Origin: a virus
Virus record (IMG/VR): IMGVR_UViG_3300041585_000057
Location: 1-31,497 of that record
Direction: 5' to 3' (one strand)
Length of the DNA: 31,497 nt
This document shows positions 22,535 through 29,462 of the stretch, one piece after another. The notes under the pieces were generated by a model that was not told where the DNA came from, searched no databases, and saw nothing but the letters and a program-made list of their open reading frames with translations. A program made the position numbers and the translations under genes. Position 1 is the first letter of the stretch. Each line of letters starts with the position of its first letter.

Positions 22535-22684
22535 GGACTTAAAAGCACAATCGCTCAATTTTTTACTAATGTTAATTAAAATTACAAATTATGAATAAAG
22601 AACAAAACATTAATCTTGTTAAGCCGATGTTATGTGCAGCTTTTCTTTTGTCGGCGGGATTTTCAAAACCGATAAGATGGTTTG
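22535..22684 (+). repeat. Duplicated leader plus gene start, copy 2
   Basis: Intact copy of the repeat seen at 22030-22175 (offset 505, then 509 after a 4-base indel). It holds the leader and first 31 codons of the functional gene. Confidence 0.85.
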
Positions 22685-22953
22685 ATTTACGCTGGGAACA
22701 GTTCAGAGTTTTCTATAAAATTAAAGGTTATGACTGCGATATATTGATTAGTCCTTCTCCTCAAACTGTTGGTGAAATGTCGATTGAACAGCAGGTGGAT
22801 GATTTTAGCGAAATAAAAGTAATTGAATTGCATCATGTTGGCGATTGGCAAGTTTTTGTAAACTGTCCAGAAAATCATGTTGCTACGTTTAATTATAAAC
22901 AACAACTTAATGATTTTATGGCAATATGTGGGTGTCCACTAAGTTGCACATAA
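22591..22953 (+). CDS. Hypothetical protein downstream of duplicated leader
   Basis: A 120-aa protein beginning MNKEQNINLVKPMLCAAFLLSAGFSKPIRW. The middle has 'FRVFYKIKGYDCDILISPSPQTVGEMSIEQQVDDF' and the end 'FMAICGCPLSCT'. Residues 13-24 are hydrophobic but short. No known family. Its leader and first 31 codons are duplicated upstream in broken form. Confidence 0.6.
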   Translation: MNKEQNINLVKPMLCAAFLLSAGFSKPIRWFDLRWEQFRVFYKIKGYDCDILISPSPQTVGEMSIEQQVDDFSEIKVIELHHVGDWQVFVNCPENHVATFNYKQQLNDFMAICGCPLSCT

Positions 22954-22984
22954 CTAGAAGATATACGCAAGTTTATGCGTTTTT
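22954..22984 (+). terminator. Short-stem terminator, type shared with 27058
   Basis: ACGCA (22965-22969) and TGCGT (22976-22980) pair around AGTTTA, followed by TTTT. The sequence around it, TAACTAGAAGATATACGCAAGTTT, is very similar to that at 27054-27089. Confidence 0.55.
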
Positions 22985-23008
22985 AACAATTAAAAAATAA
23001 CTTTACTT

Positions 23009-23299
23009 ATGAAAACACAAGATTTATTTGAAGGTTTTGCATATCCTAAAACCAATTTACAAGAAGTTTTATTAACTTTGATATTGCAAGGGAATGTTTC
23101 TTTATTTGCGTTTCCTGTGATGGCAGGCTTTAGAACAAGGGTCTCAAATTTGGTTTTAAATTACGGATTAAATTTAGAAACCACAAAGGAAAAACGATGC
23201 AATAAGTTCGGCAATAGTTACACTTATCACATTCACAAACTGCCAACTGACCAAAAAGACAAAGCAATTGAAATTTACAATAAAATGGTAACCAGATGA
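23009..23299 (+). CDS. Conserved phage protein, possible winged helix
   Basis: A 96-aa protein of a kind I recall from Bacteroidota phages and plasmids: 'YPKTNLQEVLLTLILQGNVSLFAFPVMAGFRTRVSNLVLNYGLNL' followed by 'CNKFGNSYTYHIHKLP'. The helical N-terminus and beta-hairpin suggest a small winged-helix DNA-binding fold. Its stop overlaps the cytosine methyltransferase start (ATGA), so it is expressed with it. Confidence 0.65.
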   Translation: MKTQDLFEGFAYPKTNLQEVLLTLILQGNVSLFAFPVMAGFRTRVSNLVLNYGLNLETTKEKRCNKFGNSYTYHIHKLPTDQKDKAIEIYNKMVTR

Positions 23300-23928
23300 A
23301 AGTATTAAATTTATACGCTTGTTTAGGCGGTAATCGTTTATTATGGACAAATTGTGAAGTTACAGCGGTTGAACTTGACCCAGAACTTGTAAGGCTTTAT
23401 AAAGAGCGTTTTCCAAACGATATTGTAATTGTTGCAGATGCTCATAAATATCTCCTAGAACATTATAAAGAATATGATTTTATATGGAGTTCACCACCTT
23501 GTCCTAGTCATTCACGGCCTAGATTTTGGGCTTATGGACAAACTAAAACAATATATCCAGATTTAAAGCTTTATGAAGAAATAATTTTATTGCAACATCA
23601 TTTTAAAGGAAAATACTGTGTTGAAAATGTGATTCCGTATTACGAGCCTTTAATACTTGCCCAAAAAAGAAGCAGGCATTTATATTGGTGTAATTTTACT
23701 TTACCAAATATTTTAACAAGTAGAGATAATTCTGGAGCGTTAAACCAAAAAAGCGTAATGAAAGATTTAATTGAATTTCACGATTACGATTTTTATAAAT
23801 ACAAAGGCGAGCAAAGAATTTTAAAAATAGCCAGGAACTTAGTCGACTATGAAGCGGGAAAAACTATTTTTAATACAGCGTGCGGAATAATGCAAGAAAA
23901 CAAAACTAATCAAATACAAATGTTTTGA
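23296..23928 (+). CDS. C5-cytosine DNA methyltransferase (short form)
   Basis: A 210-aa protein with the C5-MTase core: motif I-like 'YACLGGNRLLW' (8-17), motif II 'AVELDP' (24-29), catalytic 'SSPPCPSHS' (Cys69), motif VI 'ENV' (110-112) and motif VIII 'QKRSRHLYW' (123-131). It lacks the long target-recognition region, being 210 rather than 300 or more residues, so specificity or activity may be altered. The last residues 'NQIQMF' resemble a beta-clamp-binding peptide (QxxxF-type). Likely protects phage DNA from restriction. Confidence 0.85.
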   Translation: MKVLNLYACLGGNRLLWTNCEVTAVELDPELVRLYKERFPNDIVIVADAHKYLLEHYKEYDFIWSSPPCPSHSRPRFWAYGQTKTIYPDLKLYEEIILLQHHFKGKYCVENVIPYYEPLILAQKRSRHLYWCNFTLPNILTSRDNSGALNQKSVMKDLIEFHDYDFYKYKGEQRILKIARNLVDYEAGKTIFNTACGIMQENKTNQIQMF

Positions 23929-23929
23929 T

Positions 23930-24361
23930 ATGAAAGCAATTGAAATAATAACTGAAGTAAATAACGGTAATTTTAAACGTAACCGTAACGAGATTTTAAA
24001 AGCGATAAAGCAATTTGAAGGCAAAACTATTATGCTTAAATTATCTATACTATCAAAAAAAAGAAGTTTGGAGCAAAACAGTTATTATTGGGGCGTTATC
24101 ATTCCGATTACAAAAAACGCAATAAGCGAAAGTTGGGGCGAGGTTTGGAACACTGAAAAAACACACGAATTTTTAAAAAGTAAATTTTTGTTTTACGAAA
24201 AAATAAATACCGAAACGAGCGAAATTATAAGAGTTCCAAAAAGCACGACGGAAAACACAACAACCGAACAGGAAAATTATTATTCTCAAATTAGAGAATT
24301 TTTAAAAGAATGGTTTAATGTGGATTGTCCTTTGCCAAATGAAAATTTAACTTTGATTTAA
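23930..24361 (+). CDS. NinB-like recombination protein
   Basis: A 143-aa protein. 'LKLSILSKKRSLEQNSYYWGVIIPITKNAISESWGEVWNTEKTHEFLKSKFLF' (about residues 36-90) matches the NinB/Orf family pattern 'R...QN.YYWG...' seen in lambda NinB-type proteins, which bind single-stranded DNA and promote annealing or replace RecFOR. It begins 1 nt after the cytosine methyltransferase and 6 nt before the adenine methyltransferase, in one operon. Confidence 0.75.
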   Translation: MKAIEIITEVNNGNFKRNRNEILKAIKQFEGKTIMLKLSILSKKRSLEQNSYYWGVIIPITKNAISESWGEVWNTEKTHEFLKSKFLFYEKINTETSEIIRVPKSTTENTTTEQENYYSQIREFLKEWFNVDCPLPNENLTLI

Positions 24362-24367
24362 TTACTT

Positions 24368-24982
24368 ATGAAAATTACAAACGAATGCAATATGAAGCTT
24401 ATGGCTCGTTACCCTGATAATTATTTTGATTTAGCAATAGTTGACCCGCCTTATGGATTAGGTAAGAAATTAGCGCACTCAGGTAATGGTAAAAACTCTC
24501 AATCTAAATTTTCTGATGAATTTTTAAAAAAAAATTGGGACTCTAAAGTCCCTCATAAAGAATATTTTAAAGAATTATTTAGAGTTTCAAAAAATCAAAT
24601 TATTTGGGGTGGAAATTACTTTGATTTACCACCAAATAGAGGCTTTATAATATGGGATAAAATGGTTTACATACCTACAATGAGTCAAATCAAACAAGCG
24701 TGGGTTAGTGAAGATAGATTACCTAAATTAGTAAAAATTAACAACACAGATAAAGATAGAATACACCTAACTCAAAAACCCGTCAAACTATACGAATGGC
24801 TTTTAATTAACTACGCAAAAGAAGGTGACAAGATTTTAGACACGCATTTAGGTTCTGGAAGCATCGCAATAGCTTGTCATAATTTAGGATTTGACTTAAC
24901 GGCTTGTGAATTGGACAAAGATTATTTTGATGCAAGTTTAAAAAGGTTAGAGCAGCATCAATCACAACTAACAATGTTTTAA
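24368..24982 (+). CDS. Amino (N6-adenine or N4-cytosine) DNA methyltransferase, beta-class
   Basis: A 204-aa protein. Catalytic 'DPPY' (26-29) precedes the AdoMet-binding 'THLGSGS' (159-165), preceded by 'QKPV' (136-139), the order of beta-class enzymes. The DPPY sequence favours adenine-N6 as target, but N4-cytosine cannot be excluded. It is shorter than most complete enzymes, with a small recognition region. The end 'QSQLTMF' closely resembles the beta-clamp motif QL(S/D)LF. Likely modifies phage DNA after replication. Confidence 0.85.
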   Translation: MKITNECNMKLMARYPDNYFDLAIVDPPYGLGKKLAHSGNGKNSQSKFSDEFLKKNWDSKVPHKEYFKELFRVSKNQIIWGGNYFDLPPNRGFIIWDKMVYIPTMSQIKQAWVSEDRLPKLVKINNTDKDRIHLTQKPVKLYEWLLINYAKEGDKILDTHLGSGSIAIACHNLGFDLTACELDKDYFDASLKRLEQHQSQLTMF

Positions 24983-24984
24983 AT

Positions 24985-25380
24985 ATGCCAAGAAGTAAAA
25001 ATCAACCAGAATTTCAATTACAGAAAGCAGTTTGCAGATACATTTCTATTCAATACCCGAAAGTATTGTTTTTAAGCGATACGATTGCATCAGTTAAACT
25101 AACTATTCCACAGCAAGCAAGAAATACACAAATCCAGAAAAAAGGCTTTAAAACACCAGATTTATTAATTTTTGAACCTAACAAAGATTTTAAAGGGTTG
25201 TTTATCGAGTTAAAGGTAAAATGTCCACTAAAAAAAGACGGAACGATTTATAAAGAAGAACATTTAGAGGGGCAGCAAAAAACTATTAACGAACTAAAAT
25301 CAAAATGTTATTATGCCTGTTTTAGTTGGTCATTTGAGATGACTGTTAATATTATTGATAACTACATGAGTAATCGCTAA
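24985..25380 (+). CDS. VRR-NUC domain nuclease
   Basis: A 131-aa protein with the PD-(D/E)xK core 'KGFKTPDLLIF' (Asp59) and 'GLFIELKV' (Glu75, Lys77), followed by 'HLEGQQKTINELKSKCYYACFSW', the typical VRR-NUC/phage resolvase order. Such proteins cut branched DNA. Start is 2 nt after the adenine methyltransferase stop. It probably resolves recombination intermediates before packaging. Confidence 0.8.
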   Translation: MPRSKNQPEFQLQKAVCRYISIQYPKVLFLSDTIASVKLTIPQQARNTQIQKKGFKTPDLLIFEPNKDFKGLFIELKVKCPLKKDGTIYKEEHLEGQQKTINELKSKCYYACFSWSFEMTVNIIDNYMSNR

Positions 25381-25431
25381 AAAATTGCAATACGATTTGA
25401 AATACAAAAAAGAATTTAAAGAAATAATTTA

Positions 25432-25578
25432 ATGGAAGATTTAGAGATTTTTAGATTTCATTTGATTGAGCCAACAAAAAAAATGTTGATGACAAGAAAT
25501 GAATGGAAATTGTTCAAAAAGCAAGAAGGTTATACTTATGTTGCGTATCAAGTAGGATTTAATAAAACAATTGTATGA
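25432..25578 (+). CDS. Small hypothetical protein, 48 aa
   Basis: An ORF from ATG 25432 to TGA 25576-25578: MEDLEIFRFHLIEPTKKMLM then a basic second half (EWKLFKKQEGYTYVAYQVGF). Its stop overlaps the start of the next small gene. No family recognised. Short length limits certainty. Confidence 0.5.
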   Translation: MEDLEIFRFHLIEPTKKMLMTRNEWKLFKKQEGYTYVAYQVGFNKTIV

Positions 25579-25727
25579 GTAAAATATCAATTGAATTAAG
25601 AAAAGATGTTATTGATTATTTTTTAACTAACAGAGGAAATACAGCGGAAGAGATAGCAACTTTCTTTAAAATTAAACCTCGAACAATTCACACGATTTTA
25701 GATAAATATTTTAAAAGTAAATTGTAA
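25575..25727 (+). CDS. Small helix-turn-helix protein, 50 aa
   Basis: An ORF from ATG 25575 (overlapping the previous stop) to TAA 25725-25727. 'NTAEEIATFFKIKPRTIHTIL' fits a helix-turn-helix of the homeodomain/resolvase type and fills most of the protein. It could regulate the promoter at 25784, only 60 bases downstream. Confidence 0.6.
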   Translation: MSKISIELRKDVIDYFLTNRGNTAEEIATFFKIKPRTIHTILDKYFKSKL

Positions 25728-25783
25728 AAAGTTAAATAAATGTTAAAATTATAAAATGTACTACAATATATTAATATTAGTTG

Positions 25784-25791
25784 TATCTTTG
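25784..25791 (+). promoter_or_regulatory. Promoter TATCTTTG
   Basis: TATCTTTG fits the -7 consensus and is followed by GAAT, as is the promoter at 27203. No -33 TTG at the usual distance. About 45 nt of leader precede ATG 25837. Confidence 0.6.
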
Positions 25792-25836
25792 AATATTGAA
25801 AAGCAATAAAGCTTATTAGATTAAAAAATAGAAATT

Positions 25837-26193
25837 ATGAATCAATTACAATTTATTCAAATCTTAGAAAACGCACAAATTAAATATAATTGTACTGGTG
25901 CAACAAAAAACGGAAGTGTTTATTTAATTGTTAATAGTATATCTTGCAGAGTTGCAGATCATGTAAAGCCAAATGGAGAAGTAAAACAAATAGAAGTTAA
26001 TACCTTTGAAAATTTACACAATGAATTAATCAGCAGAGGACTTGATTTAACTTGCAAAAAAGATTTACAAGCTCAATTTTACATTGTTAATAGAAAAAAT
26101 GTAATCAAAGAAGGTATTTATTTTAGAGTTTCTGGAGGCTTATTTGCAACAGAAGATTGTGCATTGTGGAATTTATGGCTAAATAAACAATAA
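25837..26193 (+). CDS. Hypothetical protein
   Basis: A 118-aa protein after its own promoter. Contains 'NCTGATKNGSVYLIVNSISCRVADHVKPNGEVKQIEVNTFENLHNEL' and a beta-rich C-terminus (KEGIYFRVSGGLFATEDCALWNLWLNK). Five cysteines but no zinc spacing. Its stop (TAATGG) overlaps the next start. Function unknown. Confidence 0.6.
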   Translation: MNQLQFIQILENAQIKYNCTGATKNGSVYLIVNSISCRVADHVKPNGEVKQIEVNTFENLHNELISRGLDLTCKKDLQAQFYIVNRKNVIKEGIYFRVSGGLFATEDCALWNLWLNKQ

Positions 26194-26339
26194 TGGCACA
26201 GATACTAAAACCAAACCGCCTTGACAATCGAGGCGGTCATAAACCGAAAACATCAACTAAGAAAATGTTTACGTATAGAGTAGAAGAAAAACAACACGAA
26301 TTGTTAAAAGAAATAGCAATTAAATTAAATGAATTATGA
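26193..26339 (+). CDS. Small basic protein, possible RHH-type DNA binder
   Basis: A 48-aa ORF from ATG 26193, overlapping the upstream stop, to TGA 26337-26339, overlapping the next start. 'NRGGHKPKTSTKKMFTYRVEEKQHELLKEIAIKLNEL' has a basic arm, one strand and one long helix, like the first half of a ribbon-helix-helix. No full motif. Confidence 0.5.
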   Translation: MAQILKPNRLDNRGGHKPKTSTKKMFTYRVEEKQHELLKEIAIKLNEL

Positions 26340-26533
26340 AAAATTTATTAGAATCATTGAAACCAGAAACCTTAGAAAAATACAACAATATGCCAGAAGG
26401 CGAAAGAAAAACAGTTGTTACGAGCATTTTAACAAATTACGATTTTAGTAATTTACGCTATATGGATTCTACCTATCTTAGAGATGCTTTAGATTTGAAT
26501 TTAAATAGGTTAGTGGTGTATTTTATAGTTTAA
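26336..26533 (+). CDS. Hypothetical small protein
   Basis: A 65-aa mostly helical protein overlapping its neighbour by 4 nt (ATGA). Sequence 'LESLKPETLEKYNNMPEGERKTVVTSILTNYDFSNLRYMDSTYLRDAL'. No known family. Confidence 0.55.
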   Translation: MKNLLESLKPETLEKYNNMPEGERKTVVTSILTNYDFSNLRYMDSTYLRDALDLNLNRLVVYFIV

Positions 26534-26539
26534 TTTATT

Positions 26540-26689
26540 ATGATTATAAGCATAGCTTGTTCAAATCATAAACCTAAAAATATTGGATATTTACAATGGC
26601 ATGATTGGGCAGAAAAGAAAACAAAACTAGGTGCAAAGCAAAAACAATGTAAAAAGTGTGGCAGATGGTACTTTCGGGATGAATTTTAG
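26540..26689 (+). CDS. Small zinc-ribbon protein, 49 aa
   Basis: An ORF from ATG 26540 to TAG 26687-26689. The C-terminal 'KQKQCKKCGRWYFRDEF' is a CxxC zinc knuckle, and 'WHDWAEKKTKLGAKQ' precedes it. I recall near-identical small proteins in Bacteroidota phages and mobile elements. Cys7 and His10 could be the other zinc ligands. Confidence 0.65.
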   Translation: MIISIACSNHKPKNIGYLQWHDWAEKKTKLGAKQKQCKKCGRWYFRDEF

Positions 26690-26763
26690 CATTACCTATA
26701 ACGTTTTGCAGCTATATTTAGTTGCGGAATTAGAATTTCAAAACTTTAAATAAACGATAAATT
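26690..26763 (+). other. Leader with GCAGCTA/TAGTTGC hairpin
   Basis: GCAGCTA and TAGTTGC pair (7 bp with one G-U) around TATT in the gap before the Lar-like gene. No T-tract follows, so termination is unlikely. This type of GC hairpin followed by AT-rich sequence up to the start codon recurs in this region. Confidence 0.4.
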
Positions 26764-27057
26764 ATGTTAGAAAACGAAAATTTGAATGAACCACAGAAAC
26801 CGCAATTGAATATAGCTGCTGTTATAAGCAGTGCCTTTCCTTGCCCTTTCTGTGGGGAATCCCCCGATGTTGACAAAAGCTATATACCATCAACTGTTGA
26901 AATCACTTGCAATAACGATAAATGTAATGCGCGACCAAGTGTATATGAAATTGTAACATGTGTAGAAAACAAAGGAGATACTATTACTTATTCACCTATG
27001 TTTGAGTGGCATTGGCAAAGCGTTCTTGATAAGTGGAATACTCGGCATTGCTTATAA
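26764..27057 (+). CDS. Lar-like zinc-ribbon (restriction alleviation) protein
   Basis: A 97-aa protein with 'FPCPFCGESPDVDKS' (Cys27, Cys30) and 'ITCNNDKCNARPSV' (Cys49, Cys54), then 'WQSVLDKWNTR', the Lar family pattern 'CPFCG...C..C.A......A...WN.R'. Lar of the Rac prophage lowers host type I restriction. Here the N-terminal 22 residues are an extra tail. Fits with the nearby methyltransferases as an anti-restriction function, though many Lar-like proteins are untested. Confidence 0.75.
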   Translation: MLENENLNEPQKPQLNIAAVISSAFPCPFCGESPDVDKSYIPSTVEITCNNDKCNARPSVYEIVTCVENKGDTITYSPMFEWHWQSVLDKWNTRHCL

Positions 27058-27088
27058 CTAAGATATTAACGCAAGTTTCCGCGTTTTT
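27058..27088 (+). terminator. Short-stem terminator, type shared with 22954
   Basis: AACGC (27068-27072) pairs with GCGTT (27081-27085) followed by TTT. Surroundings match 22951-22989 closely. Confidence 0.5.
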
Positions 27089-27103
27089 AACAAATAAAAA
27101 AAT

Positions 27104-27181
27104 ATGGAAAAAATAATATTAATTTTCGCAATTACTTTTACAGCAATATGCATTTGTAATTTATTTTTTTTGTCCTTTTGA
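27104..27181 (+). pseudogene. Truncated copy of lipoprotein signal sequence
   Basis: A 25-codon ORF, ATG 27104 to TGA 27179-27181. The first 12 codons (MEKIILIFAIT) are nearly the same as those of the lipoprotein gene at 27215 (MKKIILIFAIA) at both DNA and protein level. It lacks a lipobox and ends in a hydrophobic tail. Likely a broken tandem duplicate, or a small membrane peptide. Confidence 0.55.
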
Positions 27182-27202
27182 AAATACTTCAATTATAATA
27201 CA

Positions 27203-27210
27203 TATCTTTG
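27203..27210 (+). promoter_or_regulatory. Promoter TATCTTTG giving a near-leaderless mRNA
   Basis: TATCTTTG at 27203-27210, -33 TTTG at 27177-27180 with a 22-base spacer. ATG 27215 is only 4 bases after the box, so the transcript should begin at or next to the start codon. Confidence 0.7.
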
Positions 27211-27214
27211 AATC

Positions 27215-27433
27215 ATGAAAAAAATAATCTTAATTTTCGCAATAGCTTTATTAAGCTGTACACGGGAAGAAGTAAAGACAGAATGCGATTGTAATACCAT
27301 TACACTTATTAACGACGTACCAAATGGGGAAACGTACCCGTACAATATCGATAAATGTAGCGAAGATGGTAAACTATTGTTTCTTTATTACGAACCTGAA
27401 TTTATAACCAAAAGAATTGTAAAATGCAAATAG
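27215..27433 (+). CDS. Small lipoprotein
   Basis: A 72-aa protein with an N-terminal signal (MKKIILIFAIALLSC) and lipobox LLSC; Cys15 would be lipidated, leaving about 58 residues (TREEVKTECDCNT...YEPEFITKRIVKCK) with four further cysteines. Phage lipoproteins of this size often block superinfection at the outer membrane or act as outer spanin, but no partner spanin is adjacent. Dedicated promoter with almost no leader suggests independent, perhaps early, expression. Confidence 0.75.
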   Translation: MKKIILIFAIALLSCTREEVKTECDCNTITLINDVPNGETYPYNIDKCSEDGKLLFLYYEPEFITKRIVKCK

Positions 27434-27436
27434 GTT

Positions 27437-27565
27437 ATGCACCAATTAAAACGAAAATGTTACGGTATGGAGTTGGATTCAAAGTACGTTAATGTTTGTG
27501 TAAATAGAATGAGAAAACTAGATTCTACATTGACAATTAAACGTAACGGAGTAACAGTTGAATAA
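27437..27565 (+). pseudogene. Remnant of a DNA methyltransferase C-terminus
   Basis: A 42-aa ORF (ATG 27437, TAA 27563-27565). 'LKRKCYGMELDSKYVNVCVNRMRKL' is the motif I-like end of amino-methyltransferases ('CYGMELDP.YVDV...R'), and 'LDSTLTIKRNG' follows in such enzymes of Flavobacteriia phages. The DPPY half is absent upstream, where other genes lie. Full enzymes often sit before terS in related phages, so this is probably a decayed leftover. It could still be translated. Confidence 0.55.
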
Positions 27566-27575
27566 CAGTTAAATA

Positions 27576-27884
27576 ATGGCAAATAGCGAAAACTTAAAAA
27601 AAAGAGTGCCTTTTACAAAGGATGACCCAAGAATTAACAGACTTGGCGCACCCAAAACAAAACTCTTAAAAGATGTTTTAACGGCAGAATTGCAGACCGA
27701 AAGCAATGGCATTGATAAGTTAACAGCTATCATCAACAAACTTACTACAATGGCTGTCAAAGGAGATATGAATGCTATTAAAGAAGTGTTGGATAGGTAT
27801 GCTGGTAAATCGGTACAGCACAATATAATTGAGGAAGTTAAAATTGATCCAATAGAATTTACAATTATTAAAAATATAGAGTAA
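27576..27884 (+). CDS. terS: Terminase small subunit
   Basis: A 102-aa protein. The N-terminal 'VPFTKDDPRINRLGAPK' is a basic arm common in Bacteroidota phage TerS-like proteins, and the helical rest (TKLLKDVLTAELQTESNGIDKLTAIINKLTTMAVKGDMNAIKEVLDRYAGK) suits an oligomerising domain. TerS recognises the packaging site. Its stop (TAATG) overlaps the terL start. The pac or cos site is normally in or near this gene. Confidence 0.8.
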   Translation: MANSENLKKRVPFTKDDPRINRLGAPKTKLLKDVLTAELQTESNGIDKLTAIINKLTTMAVKGDMNAIKEVLDRYAGKSVQHNIIEEVKIDPIEFTIIKNIE

Positions 27885-29083
27885 TGCAGTTACTGGAACA
27901 TCAAGCTGAGTTTATAAACAGTCCCTTTGTTCACACGGGTATTGTTGGCGGGTATCGCTCAGGTAAATCTCAGGCTGGAGTTATTAAAACGGTATTAAAA
28001 AAACTAAAATACCCAAATATTGATGTGGCGTATTATTTACCGACTTATGGACTGATAAAAGATATTGCTTATCCTAAATTTTCGGAGTTTTTAACTGCAA
28101 AAAAAATACCCTACACTTTAAATAAAACCGACCACGAATTTATTACACCATTTGGCAAAATAATTATGCGGTCAATGGATAATCCCGATTCCATTATCGG
28201 TTATGAAGTTGGTTATAGTTTGATTGACGAAGCAGATGTTTTGGCAAACAAGCATATGGAAGACGTTTTTATAAAAGTAGTCGCAAGATTAAGCGTTCCT
28301 TTGCCAGACCAAATGCCAAACTCTTTAGATTTTGTTTCTACTCCAGAGGGTTTTAAATTTCTTTACCAATTTTTTATTAAAAATCCACACGAAAAAAAGA
28401 AACTTATTCGAGCCAAAACAAGAAACAATCCGTTTATTTCTAAAAGCTACATTGAAACTTTAGAAATGAGTTACAGCCCTCAACAACTCGAAGCCTACTT
28501 AAATGGTGAATTTGTAAACCTTACAAGCGGAAATGTTTATCACCACTTCGATAGAGTAGAGAATCATAGCGACAGGGAAATATTAGCTAATGATGTTCTG
28601 CATATTGGAATCGATTTTAATATTACCAAAATGAATGCGGTTATTCATATTATTGATGGAAACATCAAAACCGCAGTATCTGAAATTGTAAATGCTTATG
28701 ATACGTTTGAAATGGTATCTTTAATCAAATCTAAATACCCAAATCATTCAATTGTTATCTATCCTGATGCAAGTGGTGACAATCGTAAGTCAAGCGGTAA
28801 AAGTGATATTGTTGTATTGCGTGAGGCTGGTTTTACAATTAGAAAACAAAATAAAAACCCATTTGTAAAAGATAGGGTAAACGCGGTTAATTCCGCATTT
28901 AAGAACGCAAAAGCCGAAAGGGTATATTTTATTAATACAAATAATTGTCCAGTTTACACCGAAGCAACCGAGCGACAAACTTATAAAAATGGAGAGCCTG
29001 ATAAAACAACAGGTTTTGACCACATAACCGAAGCCGCTGGATATTTCATTTATACCCAACGCAAAACACCGATGTTATTATGA
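27884..29083 (+). CDS. terL: Terminase large subunit
   Basis: A 399-aa motor-nuclease. ATPase: Walker A 'GGYRSGKS' (22-29), Walker B 'SLIDEAD' (Asp115, Glu116), coupling 'STPEG' (152-156). Nuclease: RNase H-like acidic residues in 'GIDFN' (Asp244), 'YPDASG' (Asp295) and 'GFDH' (Asp379). It drives DNA into the prohead through the portal and cuts concatemers. At 399 aa it is at the short end for TerL but has every core motif. The next genes are completion proteins, not portal. Confidence 0.95.
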   Translation: MQLLEHQAEFINSPFVHTGIVGGYRSGKSQAGVIKTVLKKLKYPNIDVAYYLPTYGLIKDIAYPKFSEFLTAKKIPYTLNKTDHEFITPFGKIIMRSMDNPDSIIGYEVGYSLIDEADVLANKHMEDVFIKVVARLSVPLPDQMPNSLDFVSTPEGFKFLYQFFIKNPHEKKKLIRAKTRNNPFISKSYIETLEMSYSPQQLEAYLNGEFVNLTSGNVYHHFDRVENHSDREILANDVLHIGIDFNITKMNAVIHIIDGNIKTAVSEIVNAYDTFEMVSLIKSKYPNHSIVIYPDASGDNRKSSGKSDIVVLREAGFTIRKQNKNPFVKDRVNAVNSAFKNAKAERVYFINTNNCPVYTEATERQTYKNGEPDKTTGFDHITEAAGYFIYTQRKTPMLL

Positions 29084-29277
29084 CACAAAAAGAAAACCCA
29101 AGCGAAAAAATTAAAATTTGTTTACAATTAAACGAAACAGCAATTGAAATATACTGGAAAACAAGAGGGTTTCTCGCGGAAAAATACATTGAAGAAATTC
29201 AGTGTGACCTTGATATTCACGAACAACAATTAAAATCTTATTGGGAATGGAAGGATTTTAAAAACAAAAAATTATGA
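29080..29277 (+). CDS. Hypothetical protein after terL (MTQKE type 1)
   Basis: A 65-aa protein overlapping the terL stop by 4 nt. 'NETAIEIYWKTRGFLAEKYIEEIQCDLDIHEQQLKSYWEWKDFK' is helical. It starts MTQKE like the next gene. No family recognised. Confidence 0.6.
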   Translation: MTQKENPSEKIKICLQLNETAIEIYWKTRGFLAEKYIEEIQCDLDIHEQQLKSYWEWKDFKNKKL

Positions 29278-29462
29278 CACAAAAAGAAACAACCAAAATG
29301 CATTTACGAAGATTTTTTCCGTATTTACAAACAGATTACCGAAAGTTAGACAAAAAAGAATTGAGAAAAAAAGAAACTTTGAAAGAATTATTTGGAGATG
29401 CAGAAACAAACTTGGAGAAGCTTAAAGTTATTTTTGATTATCAAAATCTTTTACAAGATTGA
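29274..29462 (+). CDS. Hypothetical protein after terL (MTQKE type 2)
   Basis: A 62-aa basic, helical protein overlapping the previous gene by 4 nt. The first 16 bases of its coding sequence (ATGACACAAAAAGAAA) equal those of the previous gene, suggesting duplicated start regions; the rest differs. The C-terminus is overlapped by the next reading frame. Confidence 0.55.
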   Translation: MTQKETTKMHLRRFFPYLQTDYRKLDKKELRKKETLKELFGDAETNLEKLKVIFDYQNLLQD

